This document shows positions 44,964 to 53,885 of a stretch of DNA of 64,000 nucleotides, one piece after another (the first letter of the stretch is position 1; every line of letters starts with the position of its first letter). The DNA is taken from NCBI GenBank assembly GCA_964352735.1, contig CAYGTC010000014.1, positions 1 to 64,000 of the forward strand, written 5' to 3'. A program made the translations under genes and the position numbers. The notes below the pieces were generated by a model. The model was not told the origin of the DNA, searched no databases, and was given only the letters and a program-made list of their open reading frames with translations. The DNA comes from NORP309 sp964352735 (lineage in GTDB: Bacteria > Pseudomonadota > Gammaproteobacteria > Xanthomonadales > Marinicellaceae).

Positions 44964-45398
44964 TTACCACTCACCGACACTGGGCATCGATTGCCATGGT
45001 TCTTGTAAATCTTGCGCTTGTCCCTTTTGCAATAATTCAATGGATATTCCATCTGGCGATCGCACAAAGGCCATGCGGCCATCTCTTGGCGGTCTGTTAA
45101 TCACAATTCCTGCATTTTGTAATCGCTCACATAACGCATAAATATCATCAACAGCAAAGGCCAAGTGACCAAAGTTTCTGCCACCTGTGTATTGTTCTTC
45201 ATCCCAGTTGTAAGTCAATTCAATCAATGGGGAATTAATGTCTTTATCCTCATCATCAGGCGCGGCCAGAAACACCAAAGTAAACCGACCGGCTTCATGT
45301 GACTTTCGAGAAATTTCGACCAGTCCTAATTGCTGACAATAAAATTTCAAAGATTCATCAAGATTGGCCACTCTGACCATGGTATGTAAGTATTTCAT
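44964..45398 (-). CDS. gloA: Lactoylglutathione lyase (glyoxalase I)
   Basis: 144 residues, VOC fold. It isomerises the methylglyoxal-glutathione hemithioacetal to S-lactoylglutathione. Metal ligands fit the family: H5, E60 (IELTYNW), H78 (FGHLAF) and E121 (SIELLQ). N-x-S-L-x-F-Y near 14-20 and P-D-G near 115-117 are also typical. It stands alone on the minus strand. Confidence 0.88.
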   Translation of the reverse strand: MKYLHTMVRVANLDESLKFYCQQLGLVEISRKSHEAGRFTLVFLAAPDDEDKDINSPLIELTYNWDEEQYTGGRNFGHLAFAVDDIYALCERLQNAGIVINRPPRDGRMAFVRSPDGISIELLQKGQAQDLQEPWQSMPSVGEW

Positions 45399-45506
45399 CA
45401 GTTCATCAATTTTTAATTAACATCGATTATAACGTTTATTATGACATGAATGCTCGTTCACAATATGTTTAATGTTAAAATAGTCATTCCTTACGATTTA
45501 AAGCAC

Positions 45507-45899
45507 ATGTCATTGTCAACCATTCAAATAGCCAGATACACTTTGAGTTTTGCCTGGATTTATCATGGCTTATTCCCAAAAATTTTAACTATTGCGCCCA
45601 TTGAAAAGGCCATGACGGCCAGTTTAGGTTTTGGCTATGAACTATCATACCTCATCACAAAAACAGCCGGTGTTGGTGAAATGATATTTGGGCTGATGTT
45701 ATTCATTTTTTATCGCAATAAGGCTCTGATCTGGCTAAATATTGCTGTGTTATGCTTATTATTGTTTTATGTCGCTATTATACTGCCAACCTTACTGTTT
45801 GAGGCTTTTAACCCAGTGACAACCAATTTAATGATGATTGCCCTCAGTAGCATATTGCTTAAGAAGCATCATTCGGTAAAAGAGCACCGAAATCTATAA
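45507..45899 (+). CDS. DoxX-like small membrane protein
   Basis: 130 residues from ATG 45507, which starts directly before the first helix; 19 additional residues from 45450 have no family support. Four membrane segments are predicted. I-A-R-Y-T-L-S-F-A-W-I-Y-H-G-L-F-P-K at the start and T-K-T-A-G-V-G-E in the middle resemble the DoxX-like family. The function is unknown. The GFA-domain gene follows 44 nt later. Confidence 0.65.
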   Translation: MSLSTIQIARYTLSFAWIYHGLFPKILTIAPIEKAMTASLGFGYELSYLITKTAGVGEMIFGLMLFIFYRNKALIWLNIAVLCLLLFYVAIILPTLLFEAFNPVTTNLMMIALSSILLKKHHSVKEHRNL

Positions 45900-45943
45900 G
45901 CCATCTGATAAAATAGCCAGAACATAATCACGAGGAGGAAATC

Positions 45944-46366
45944 ATGAGTAACAATGTAAAAGCGTCAGGTCAATGCTTATGCGCAGCTGTGACCATATCA
46001 GCACAGGCAATGAGTACAGATGTCGGTGCTTGTCACTGCAATATGTGTAGAAAATGGTCAGGCGGGCCATTATTGGCTGTTGATTGTCAAAGCGAAGTAA
46101 AGATTACTGGTAAAGAAAACGTCACTGTTTTTGACTCATCAGAGTGGGCAGAGCGCGGATTTTGCAATAAATGTGGAACACACTTGTTTTACCACTTGAA
46201 ACAGAATGATCAATATATCATTCCTGTGGGATTATTTGGGGATAACAAAGACTTCAACTTTGATCACCAGGTGTTTATAGATGAGAAACCACACTACTAT
46301 TCGTTTGCAAATAAGACCAAAGACATGACTGGGGAAGAACTATTTGCACAATTCAGTCAGCAATAA
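45944..46366 (+). CDS. GFA/CENP-V domain protein
   Basis: 140 residues, zinc-binding GFA fold. Ligand cysteines are C11 and C13 (GQCLCAAV), C30, C32 and C35 (ACHCNMC), and C74 and C77 (FCNKCGTH). The family is named for S-(hydroxymethyl)glutathione-forming enzymes, but most members, including this one, are untested. A very strong ribosome-binding site (AGGAGG) lies 7 nt before the ATG. It neighbours gloA, another glutathione-related gene. Confidence 0.85.
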   Translation: MSNNVKASGQCLCAAVTISAQAMSTDVGACHCNMCRKWSGGPLLAVDCQSEVKITGKENVTVFDSSEWAERGFCNKCGTHLFYHLKQNDQYIIPVGLFGDNKDFNFDHQVFIDEKPHYYSFANKTKDMTGEELFAQFSQQ

Positions 46367-46378
46367 ATGAAATCAATC

Positions 46379-46413
46379 TATGTAGCATATGCAATCATCA
46401 CATATGCTACATA
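46379..46413. terminator. Perfect 13-bp hairpin between convergent genes
   Basis: TATGTAGCATATG (46379-46391) pairs with 46401-46413 around a 9-nt loop, midway between the GFA gene and prpC ends. No T tract follows on either strand, so it may be a processing or repeat-type hairpin rather than a classic terminator. Confidence 0.45.
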
Positions 46414-46424
46414 AGACAAAGCTG

Positions 46425-47558
46425 TTATCTCTCGGCGATAGGTGTAACCGTTCTTGGTCCAACCCCAACATAATCGGCATTCGGACGAATAATCCTATTA
46501 TTGGCACGTTGCTCCATGACATGCGCCGCCCAACCAGTGATACGAGACATCACAAATATTGGCGTGAACAATGGAGTGGGAATATCCATAAAGTGATAGG
46601 CCGATGCGTGGAAAAAATCAGCATTAGGGAAAATTTTCTTTTCATCCCATAGTTTTTTCTCAACTGCGCAACTGACATCATATAAACACTCATCACCAAC
46701 ATCTTCTGATAACTCTTTTGACCACCGTTTGATCAAAGCATTACGTGGGTCAGATGTGGTATAAACCGCGTGACCAAAACCCATGATCAGTTGTTTGGTT
46801 GCCAACATTTCATCGATGCCGGCTGTCGCTTCATCTACTGATTTCCATTGTTGTAACATCGCCATCGCCGCTTCGTTTGCACCACCGTGCAAAGGACCAC
46901 GTAATGCGCCAACCGATGCGGTAACACATGAGTACATATCTGATAAAGTTGAAGCCACAACGCGACCGGTAAATGTTGAAGCATTGAATTCATGTTCCGC
47001 ATACAAAATCAAAGAGACATCCATGACTTTGGCATGAAGTTCATTGGGCTTTTCGCCACGCAACATGTGTAAAAAGTGGCCACCAATTGAATCGTCATCC
47101 AGAGCCGTTTCAATGCGAACCCCTTCATGACTGAATTTGTACCAGTAACAAATGATAGAAGGAAAAGCACCAAGTAACCGATCTGCGGCATCTTGTTGTT
47201 GTGAAAAATCTGTTTCAGGCTCTAAATTACCCAACATTGAAGCCCCTGTGCGCATCACATCCATCGGATGTGTGTCTTTAGGGATCATCTCTAAGGTCTT
47301 TTTCAATGCTTCAGGTAATGCTCGATTCGCCATGATCTTAGCACTGTATTCATCTAATTGCGCTTGGTTAGGTAACTCGCCATGAAAAATCAAATAAGCT
47401 GTTTCATAAAAACTGGCGTTTTCAGCCAAGTCAGCGACATCATAACCATTATAGGTTAAACCAGAGCCTGTCTTACCAACAGTACATAATTTGGTTTCAC
47501 CAGCTGATTGTCCACGGAGCCCTGCTCCGCCTACTTTTTTCTTTGTATTTTCTGCCAT
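46425..47558 (-). CDS. prpC: 2-methylcitrate synthase PrpC
   Basis: 377 residues. It condenses propionyl-CoA with oxaloacetate to 2-methylcitrate. Citrate-synthase fold with GLTYNGYDVADLAENASFYE near the start, HGGANEAAM and GFGHAVYTTSDPRNA containing the active-site histidines, and a catalytic Asp late (FFHASAYHFM region). The short length and PrpC-type motifs distinguish it from GltA. It follows prpB by 47 nt, so prpB-prpC form one leftward unit. acnD-prpF lie 5.4 kb away on the other strand. Confidence 0.93.
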   Translation of the reverse strand: MAENTKKKVGGAGLRGQSAGETKLCTVGKTGSGLTYNGYDVADLAENASFYETAYLIFHGELPNQAQLDEYSAKIMANRALPEALKKTLEMIPKDTHPMDVMRTGASMLGNLEPETDFSQQQDAADRLLGAFPSIICYWYKFSHEGVRIETALDDDSIGGHFLHMLRGEKPNELHAKVMDVSLILYAEHEFNASTFTGRVVASTLSDMYSCVTASVGALRGPLHGGANEAAMAMLQQWKSVDEATAGIDEMLATKQLIMGFGHAVYTTSDPRNALIKRWSKELSEDVGDECLYDVSCAVEKKLWDEKKIFPNADFFHASAYHFMDIPTPLFTPIFVMSRITGWAAHVMEQRANNRIIRPNADYVGVGPRTVTPIAER

Positions 47559-47605
47559 GTTATTCTCTTCTGTGTTTTTATATTTATTTTGTGCAATTGG
47601 GCTTT

Positions 47606-48490
47606 TTATTTTTTTGAAAAAAGCTCATCTAATTTTTGTTCATATTTGTGATATCCGATAAAATCATACATGTCCTCTCTGGGCTGCATAATATCTATCA
47701 CATTTCTTTGATGCCCATCTCTCAAAATGGCTTCATAGACATTTTGCGCACCTTTATTCATCGCCCTATATGCCGCACAACAATACAAAACAATATCAAC
47801 ATTGTGATCTCCCAGTTCTTTTTGAGAGTACAGTTCAGTTTTTCCAAACTCAGTAATGTTCGCTAAAATTGGCACTTTAACAGCCGCTTTAATTTGCTTA
47901 TATTGTTCCAGAGATTGCACTGCTTCTGGGAATATCATATCAGCCCCAGCTTCAACATAAGCAACCATTCGCTCAATGGCTGAATCCAGACCTTCAATCG
48001 CCAAAGCATCAGTTCGAGCCATAATCACAAAATCATCATCTGTTCTGGCATCGACTGCAGCCTTTACTCTATCCACCATTTCACCTTTAGAAACGACTTC
48101 TTTATTAGGACGATGTCCGCAGCGTTTTTCTGCTACTTGATCTTCCATATGCATGGCTGCAGCACCAGCTTTTATAACACTGCGAGTGGTGCGAGCAATA
48201 TTAAAAGCGCCACCCCAACAAGTATCTACATCAATCAATAAAGGTAAAGAACAGACATCTGTTATTCTTCTTACATCTATTAATACATCTTCCAGTGAAC
48301 TGATGCCAAGATCTGGCATGCCAAGCGAATTGGCAGCAACACCACCACCTGATAAATAGATCGCTTGATGACCGGTTTTTTCTGCCATCAGTGCTGTTAA
48401 CGCTGTGATTGTTCCAACCACGCTCAGTGGTTTATTGTTTTCGACGGCCGCTCTGAATAATGCACCGGCTGATTGTATTTTTTTTGTCAT
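47606..48490 (-). CDS. prpB: 2-methylisocitrate lyase PrpB
   Basis: 294 residues, ICL/PEPM superfamily barrel. It cleaves 2-methylisocitrate to pyruvate and succinate. Signatures are YLSGGGVAA, LLIDVDTCWGG, MEDQVAEKRCGHRPNKEVV with the catalytic KRCGH loop, and MARTDALAIEG. The start is preceded by a palindrome at 48532-48551. First gene of the prpB-prpC unit; no prpR-type regulator gene is in this window. Confidence 0.94.
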   Translation of the reverse strand: MTKKIQSAGALFRAAVENNKPLSVVGTITALTALMAEKTGHQAIYLSGGGVAANSLGMPDLGISSLEDVLIDVRRITDVCSLPLLIDVDTCWGGAFNIARTTRSVIKAGAAAMHMEDQVAEKRCGHRPNKEVVSKGEMVDRVKAAVDARTDDDFVIMARTDALAIEGLDSAIERMVAYVEAGADMIFPEAVQSLEQYKQIKAAVKVPILANITEFGKTELYSQKELGDHNVDIVLYCCAAYRAMNKGAQNVYEAILRDGHQRNVIDIMQPREDMYDFIGYHKYEQKLDELFSKK

Positions 48491-48531
48491 ATGATTAAAC
48501 CTTAATGTTTAATTGAAAGCCCAGAGGCCAG

Positions 48532-48551
48532 CAATCAATCCGAATTGATTG
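48532..48551. promoter_or_regulatory. Palindrome upstream of prpB, possible operator
   Basis: CAATCAAT (48532-48539) and ATTGATTG (48544-48551) are exact inverted repeats around a 4-nt centre. The site lies about 42-61 nt ahead of the prpB start. It is a candidate binding site for a propionate-responsive repressor or activator. Confidence 0.4.
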
Positions 48552-48754
48552 AAAAAGATACAAAATCTATTGTGTAAATACCATGAAGTCCGTTTAACAA
48601 CACCAAGTCATTAATAGGTGAATGCGCTTAATACTTATTCTTCTTTTGCGGATCGAGCCAAAGCCTCTTATATTATTGTACTAAGAATTTAGCGCGAACA
48701 TTATAACAAAATATTACTTAAAAGACCATGATGCCAGATGCGAATCTTAGCTGA

Positions 48755-49600
48755 TCATAACAAAGACGCCTCATAAGTATTTTGCATCAATGTTGCAACA
48801 GTCATTGGTCCAACGCCACCAGGAACAGGAGAGATCCAGCTGACTTTATCCTTAGTATTGGCAAAATCTACATCACCACAAAGTTTGCCATTGTCCTGAC
48901 GGTTGATTGCCACATCAACCACCACACAATTTTCAGGAATCCAGTCTGCATTAACGATACCAATTTTCCCGACTGCTACACACAATATATCAGCACAACG
49001 CACATGTTCTGCCAAGTTTTCGGTGAAACGATGACATAAAGTAACAGTCGCACCAGCATATAGCATTTCTAACATCAATGGTCGACCAACTATGTTAGAG
49101 GCACCAACTATGACGCAGTGTTTGCCCTTTGATGAAATCTGATAATGATGCAACAATGTCATAATACCCCTGGGCGTACAGGGCCTTAATCCTGGTTGAC
49201 GTAACGCCAAACGTCCTACATTTTCAGCGTGAAACCCATCAACATCTTTGTTGGGGTGAATTCGGTTGGTGACCTCTGTTTCATCAATGTGTTGTGGTAA
49301 TGGCAGTTGCACCAAAATACCATCAATGGCATCATCTTCATTCAACTCGTCGACCAAATGATACAATTCAGCTGCTGAAGTATTTCTGGTTAAACGAAAG
49401 GAATGAGAAGTTATGCCCACTTTTTCGCAGGCTATTTCTTTGTTTCTGACATAAACCTCAGATGCAGGATCGTCACCCATTAAAACAACGGCAATGCTGG
49501 GTGCACGGAAACCTTTTTCGAGGCGCTTGGCTATTTTTTTGGCAATGCTTTCTTTGAGTTCATTGGCAACCGATTTACCGTCTAATATTTGTGCCGTCAT
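48755..49600 (-). CDS. folD: Bifunctional methylenetetrahydrofolate dehydrogenase/cyclohydrolase FolD
   Basis: 281 residues from ATG 49600. It interconverts 5,10-methylene- and 10-formyl-tetrahydrofolate with NADP. Motifs: MTAQILDGKSVANEL start, YVRNKEIACEKVGI with the catalytic lysine, LVQLPLPQHI, NKDVDGFHAEN, CTPRGIM and VVGASNIVGRP. The frame is open upstream to 49843, but that part overlaps the divergent DUF1244 gene and has no folate-enzyme features, so 49600 is the true start. Confidence 0.95.
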   Translation of the reverse strand: MTAQILDGKSVANELKESIAKKIAKRLEKGFRAPSIAVVLMGDDPASEVYVRNKEIACEKVGITSHSFRLTRNTSAAELYHLVDELNEDDAIDGILVQLPLPQHIDETEVTNRIHPNKDVDGFHAENVGRLALRQPGLRPCTPRGIMTLLHHYQISSKGKHCVIVGASNIVGRPLMLEMLYAGATVTLCHRFTENLAEHVRCADILCVAVGKIGIVNADWIPENCVVVDVAINRQDNGKLCGDVDFANTKDKVSWISPVPGGVGPMTVATLMQNTYEASLL

Positions 49601-49682
49601 CTTTTTCTTACCACATATTTCTTGGTTAATGTTATCATGACATTTTAACATTAACCGTTGGGTTTTCATAACTTTGCCAATC

Positions 49683-49970
49683 ATGAATAACAAAATAGCC
49701 ATTAAAGCCAAAGCATTTGATCGTTTGATCAACCACCTAGATAAGCGTAAAGATGTACAAAATATTGACCTGATGATTCTGGCAGATTTCTGCAGAAACT
49801 GCTTATCAAACTGGATGGTTGATGCTGCAGCAGAGCTGGACACAGAACTTTCAAAAGACGATGCCAGAAAAATGGTTTATAAAATGACTTACCAAGAATG
49901 GAAAAATAATCACCAGTTACCAGCCAGTGAAGAAAAATTAGCGTTGCTTAAACAAGCAAAAAAAGGCTAA
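49683..49970 (+). CDS. DUF1244 family protein
   Basis: 95 residues from ATG 49683. The family signature is strong: A-F-D-R-L-I-N-H-L-x-x-R-x-D-V-Q-N-I-D-L-M, the central FCRNCLSNWM and the later Y-x-M-T-Y-x-E-W-K. Small helical cytoplasmic protein of unknown role, widespread in proteobacteria. Divergent from folD with about 80 bp between the starts. Confidence 0.9.
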   Translation: MNNKIAIKAKAFDRLINHLDKRKDVQNIDLMILADFCRNCLSNWMVDAAAELDTELSKDDARKMVYKMTYQEWKNNHQLPASEEKLALLKQAKKG

Positions 49971-49973
49971 AGA

Positions 49974-50002
49974 CCTCATTGAAATAACTCACTCCAATGA
50001 GG
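49974..50002. terminator. Hairpin between DUF1244 gene and putA
   Basis: CCTCATTG (49974-49981) pairs with CAATGAGG (49995-50002), 13-nt loop, with partial extension by AG/CT. On the minus strand TCTTT and then a run of T follow, suiting the end of putA. Confidence 0.5.
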
Positions 50003-50012
50003 CCTCATCGGT

Positions 50013-53000
50013 TCATTCTTCGCTGATCTCTAATAAATCTGTGTTACCACCTACAGCAGCGGTATTGTTGGTGATGGTTTTCTCGGTAATAAAACTTTCC
50101 AAATAATTGGGACCACCCGCCTTAGGGCCAGTGCCTGACAAGCCCATTCCACCAAAGGGATGTACGCCAACCACAGCGCCAATGGTTGTGCGATTGATGT
50201 AACAGTTGCCAACACGTATTTTTGTGGCAATGTATTCAATGGTATCATTGATTCGTGAATGCACCCCAAATGTCAAGCCAAAGCCCGTATTATTGATCTC
50301 ATCAATGACAGCATCCAATTCTTCTGCTTTGTACCTAATCACATGTAAAAAGGGCCCAAAGACCTCTTTGGATAATAATGACAATGAGTCAATTTCAAAA
50401 GCGTGTGGTGCAAAATAATACCCTTGACACGCTTCTGGCACTTGCAGTGCTTTAATCAATCGACCATGATCTTGCACATATTGTACATGTGCCTGCAATG
50501 TATTCAAGGCAGCTTGATCGATCAATGGCCCAACATCTGAAGCGTAATTTTCTGGATGAGCAATGGTCATTTGATCCATGGCCCCTGCCAGCATTTTTAA
50601 CACATTATCAGCAATATCCTGCTGTATATACAATACCCTTAATGCAGAACACCTTTGTCCAGCACTGACAAAAGCCGAAGCAATAACATCTTTTACCAAT
50701 TGTTCAGGCAATGCAGATGAATCAGCGATCATGCAATTTTGCCCACCAGTCTCCGCCACCAGAGTGGCAATTGGTGCGTTTTCTCTATTGGCCAAATTTT
50801 TGTTAATCACCTGAGCAGTTTGTGTTGATCCAGTAAAAATCACACCTGTTGTCAAAGGCGATTGACACAAAGCATTTCCAATAACACTTCCAGGACCTGG
50901 CACAAACTGAAATACACTCTGCGGCACGCCAGCTTGATGAATCAATGTTGCCAAATAATAACCGATGATGGCAGTTTGATCTGCAGGCTTGGCAATCACA
51001 CAATTACCAGTCACTAAAGCCGCGACAATTTGTCCGACATAAATCGCAGCAGGAAAATTCCAAGGGCTGATACAAACGAAGATGCCTTTACCTTGCAACA
51101 TTAAAAAGTTACTTTCTCCAGTCGGCCCAGGCATTTTAATCGGTTGTGCCATTTTTTGTTCAGCATGTTGCGCATAATAACGACAAAAATCAATGGCTTC
51201 CTTAATTTCTGAAACACTGTCATCCAAACTTTTACCCGCTTCATGTCGCAATAGATGCATGATTCTGTTTTGATGAGACTGGATTAAATCGCCCACTTTA
51301 TTGATCATCGCTGCCCGCTCACTGACGGGTTTGATGTTCCATTCAATAAAAGCCTTTTGTGCATTTTCCAAAGCCAATTCAGCATCTTTCGCATCGGCGA
51401 CAATACTATGGCCAACCACAAAATCGAGATCTGCGGGTGAACAAACATCCTTGGCTTTCGACGCACCGCTATAACCGGGTATCAATGGTGTGGCAGTTAA
51501 CTTTTCTTGCTTTAATGGATGTAACTCTGCTTCAAGTTTTTGAAGTGTTGCTACATCTGCCAAATTAATACCATCTGAATTAAGGCGTTGAGGTTGAAAA
51601 ATGTCGCGCGGTAAGGGAATACTGGGATGACGATGATGATCCACATGTGACCTCACTTTTGCAATTGGATCTTGTGTGATGTCATCAATGCCAAGTTCTA
51701 AATCCACCAAACGATTCACAAAAGAAGTATTGGCACCATTTTCTAACAACCTTCTGACCAAATAGGGCAATAAATCCTCATGAGAACCAACCGGTGCATA
51801 TACCCGACAAGGCACATTAAGCCCTTTTGGATTAATGCTTTGTTCATGTAATGTTTGTCCCATGCCGTGCAAACGTTGAAACTCATAACCCAAATTATCT
51901 TTGGCCATAATCCGTACCGCAGCGACCGTATTGGCATTATGCGTGGCAAATTGTGGGTAAAATTTATCTCGATTTGATAACAACTTTCTCGCACATGCCA
52001 GATATGAAATATCCGTATTAACTTTACGAGTAAAAACTGGATAATCCTGTAATCCCAACTCTTGTGAACGCTTAATCTCAGTATCCCAATAGGCTCCTTT
52101 AACCAACCGCAACGGTATTTTTCGCCCGTGTTGCTCAACTAAATCAGTCAAGAAGTCAATGACAAAGACAGCACGCTTTTGAAAAGCTTGCACCACCAAT
52201 CCAAATCCTTCATAACCAGCAATATTACTTTTACTATAAATTTGTTCAAAAACCATCAAAGACAATTCCAACCTATCCGCTTCTTCAGCATCAACGGTCA
52301 CAGCAACATTTAAAGAACTGGCCAGGTCAACTATCTTTTGCACGCTGGGAACCAATTCAGCCATAACGCGATTGACATTGGCAATTTCATAGCGTGGGTG
52401 CAAAGCAGATAGTTTGATAGAAATAGAAGCCGCATCTTCAATGTTATTTTTTTCATTGGCTTTAGCAATGGCTTGTATGGCCCGGAGATAAGCAGCCAGA
52501 TACCTATCAGCATCAGCTTGAGTTAAGGCCGCCTCACCAAGCATGTCATAAGAGAACCGATAAAATCGATGCTTCTTGGTTTGTGCCCTTTTCAACGCGT
52601 CTTTAATCGTCTGACCCATGACAAACTGTCTGCCCATGACCTTCATGGCTTGATAAACACCTGTACGTACAACAGGCTCGCCTGTTTTATTGATCAGTTT
52701 ATCAAGAACTTTAGAAAACCCCCTTTTATTCTCATCAACATGAATGATCTTACCTGTTAACATTAAACCCCATGTCGAAGCATTAACAAACATGGAATCA
52801 CTTTTGCCCATGTGAGATTTCCAATCTGCCTCCAAAAGCTTGTCCTTGATTAATTTTTCAGCTGTGCTTTTATCTGGTATGCGCAACAGAGCCTCAGCCA
52901 TACACATGAGTACTATTCCTTCTTTAGAAGAAAGATCATACTCTTTCATAAATGCATCAACGCCATCCATTTCGTCAATTTTAGATCTGACACTTTTTAC

Positions 53001-53153
53001 CAAACTAACAGCCAATTGCTTGATCTCTTTTCGCATTACTGCACCAACATCAGCCTCTTCAATCAACTGATTGATTAAAACATCTTCATCTATTAAAAAG
53101 TTTTGCGAAAGCCCAGTTGCTTGTATATTTTTTTCTGTAGAGAATTGATTCAC
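50013..53153 (-). CDS. putA: Bifunctional proline dehydrogenase / glutamate-semialdehyde dehydrogenase PutA (short form)
   Basis: 1046 residues from GTG 53153 (GGA about 7 nt upstream); a TTG at 53168 is an alternative. It oxidises proline to glutamate in two steps. The proline dehydrogenase barrel (about 170-470) has LKLSALHPRYE, LVKGAYWDTEIKRSQELG and FATHNANTV. The aldehyde dehydrogenase half (about 560-1010) has FVCISPWNFPAAI, VAETGGQNCMI, the catalytic cysteine in GQRCSALR and EVFGPFLHVIRY. The ribbon-helix-helix DNA-binding domain of E. coli PutA is absent, so it does not repress itself. A long leader (53154-53885) lies between it and coxB. Confidence 0.92.
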   Translation of the reverse strand: MNQFSTEKNIQATGLSQNFLIDEDVLINQLIEEADVGAVMRKEIKQLAVSLVKSVRSKIDEMDGVDAFMKEYDLSSKEGIVLMCMAEALLRIPDKSTAEKLIKDKLLEADWKSHMGKSDSMFVNASTWGLMLTGKIIHVDENKRGFSKVLDKLINKTGEPVVRTGVYQAMKVMGRQFVMGQTIKDALKRAQTKKHRFYRFSYDMLGEAALTQADADRYLAAYLRAIQAIAKANEKNNIEDAASISIKLSALHPRYEIANVNRVMAELVPSVQKIVDLASSLNVAVTVDAEEADRLELSLMVFEQIYSKSNIAGYEGFGLVVQAFQKRAVFVIDFLTDLVEQHGRKIPLRLVKGAYWDTEIKRSQELGLQDYPVFTRKVNTDISYLACARKLLSNRDKFYPQFATHNANTVAAVRIMAKDNLGYEFQRLHGMGQTLHEQSINPKGLNVPCRVYAPVGSHEDLLPYLVRRLLENGANTSFVNRLVDLELGIDDITQDPIAKVRSHVDHHRHPSIPLPRDIFQPQRLNSDGINLADVATLQKLEAELHPLKQEKLTATPLIPGYSGASKAKDVCSPADLDFVVGHSIVADAKDAELALENAQKAFIEWNIKPVSERAAMINKVGDLIQSHQNRIMHLLRHEAGKSLDDSVSEIKEAIDFCRYYAQHAEQKMAQPIKMPGPTGESNFLMLQGKGIFVCISPWNFPAAIYVGQIVAALVTGNCVIAKPADQTAIIGYYLATLIHQAGVPQSVFQFVPGPGSVIGNALCQSPLTTGVIFTGSTQTAQVINKNLANRENAPIATLVAETGGQNCMIADSSALPEQLVKDVIASAFVSAGQRCSALRVLYIQQDIADNVLKMLAGAMDQMTIAHPENYASDVGPLIDQAALNTLQAHVQYVQDHGRLIKALQVPEACQGYYFAPHAFEIDSLSLLSKEVFGPFLHVIRYKAEELDAVIDEINNTGFGLTFGVHSRINDTIEYIATKIRVGNCYINRTTIGAVVGVHPFGGMGLSGTGPKAGGPNYLESFITEKTITNNTAAVGGNTDLLEISEE

Positions 53154-53299
53154 TATATCCACACCCAATTAAAAACGTAATTTATGAATTATAGGATGCA
53201 TCCTATAATTAATCAATGACTTGCCCTCCTGTGGCATCATGGTTTTCAGATATGATGTTTTGACTTGTCCTAGATCATATTTAATTCCTTTTTAATACT

Positions 53300-53533
53300 T
53301 AACCCGAATATTTCATCACACCGGTAAAAAGCCGACTTTTCCAATGAAAAACATGGGGTTATAAGAAATTTAAAAAAGTGCATTTTGTACCTGAATGGTT
53401 TTAAGACAAAAATGGCTGCATATCTTGAAGGAAATAACCTTTAAGCCATGAATAAGGCTAAAAAGTGATATTCCGACAACCTATTTTGCCATTTTCACCC
53501 TAAAATCCATTCTACAATGAAAGATGCGGGTTA
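53300..53533. repeat. MITE-like repeat, copy 3 (234 bp, longest copy)
   Basis: The left end TAACCCGAATATTTCATCA (53300-53318) is identical to that of copy 1; the inverted right end 53515-53533 matches at 15 of 19. The region TTTGCCATTTTCACCCTAAA near the right end matches copy 1, and the mid region TTTTGTACCTGAATGG matches copy 2. It has no coding capacity of note. Confidence 0.75.
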
Positions 53534-53809
53534 AATTTGATAAAGAATCAAATTATTCAAGATAACATCAATACCAATATACTAACACCAGCGAGAACCC
53601 TACTGACATCATGTCAAAACTGCTCTGATTAGCTAAAAATGAATTTATTGATCTCAATCCTTGCAAAATGTATCGCCCAAGATTTTTAACAAAAGTCTAT
53701 GAATAAAACATAAAAAACACCAATCAATGTGACTATTGCAATCGGCTCATGATAAAATGGCGCGATTCAGCCTGAATAAATTAACAATGAGTTGGTCCAT
53801 GGCCCACTC

Positions 53810-53832
53810 AAAGGGAATCAAGCCCCTTTTTT
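53810..53832 (+). promoter_or_regulatory. Leader hairpin with T run before coxB
   Basis: AAAGGG (53810-53815) pairs with CCCTTT (53824-53829), 8-nt loop, ending in six T. It lies about 55 nt before the coxB start, inside the leader. Short but shaped like an intrinsic terminator, so attenuation of the operon is possible. Confidence 0.35.
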
Positions 53833-53885
53833 GATGAATGAAAATTCAAGCTTGAACAAAGAATTTTTTTGAGGGTATAAAATCA

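Larger units (their letters stand above)
53154..53885. other. Intergenic region between putA and the cytochrome oxidase operon
   Basis: Divergent intergenic DNA of about 730 bp. It contains repeat copy 3 (53300-53533), a small leader hairpin with a T run (53810-53832) directly before coxB, and weak promoter-like boxes near 53729-53758. No open frame with a ribosome-binding site was found. Confidence 0.5.

Noticed and set aside
49601..49843. An 81-codon N-terminal extension of folD.
   Set aside because: It overlaps the divergent DUF1244 gene, encodes no folate-enzyme sequence, and the family start MTAQILDGK lies at 49600.
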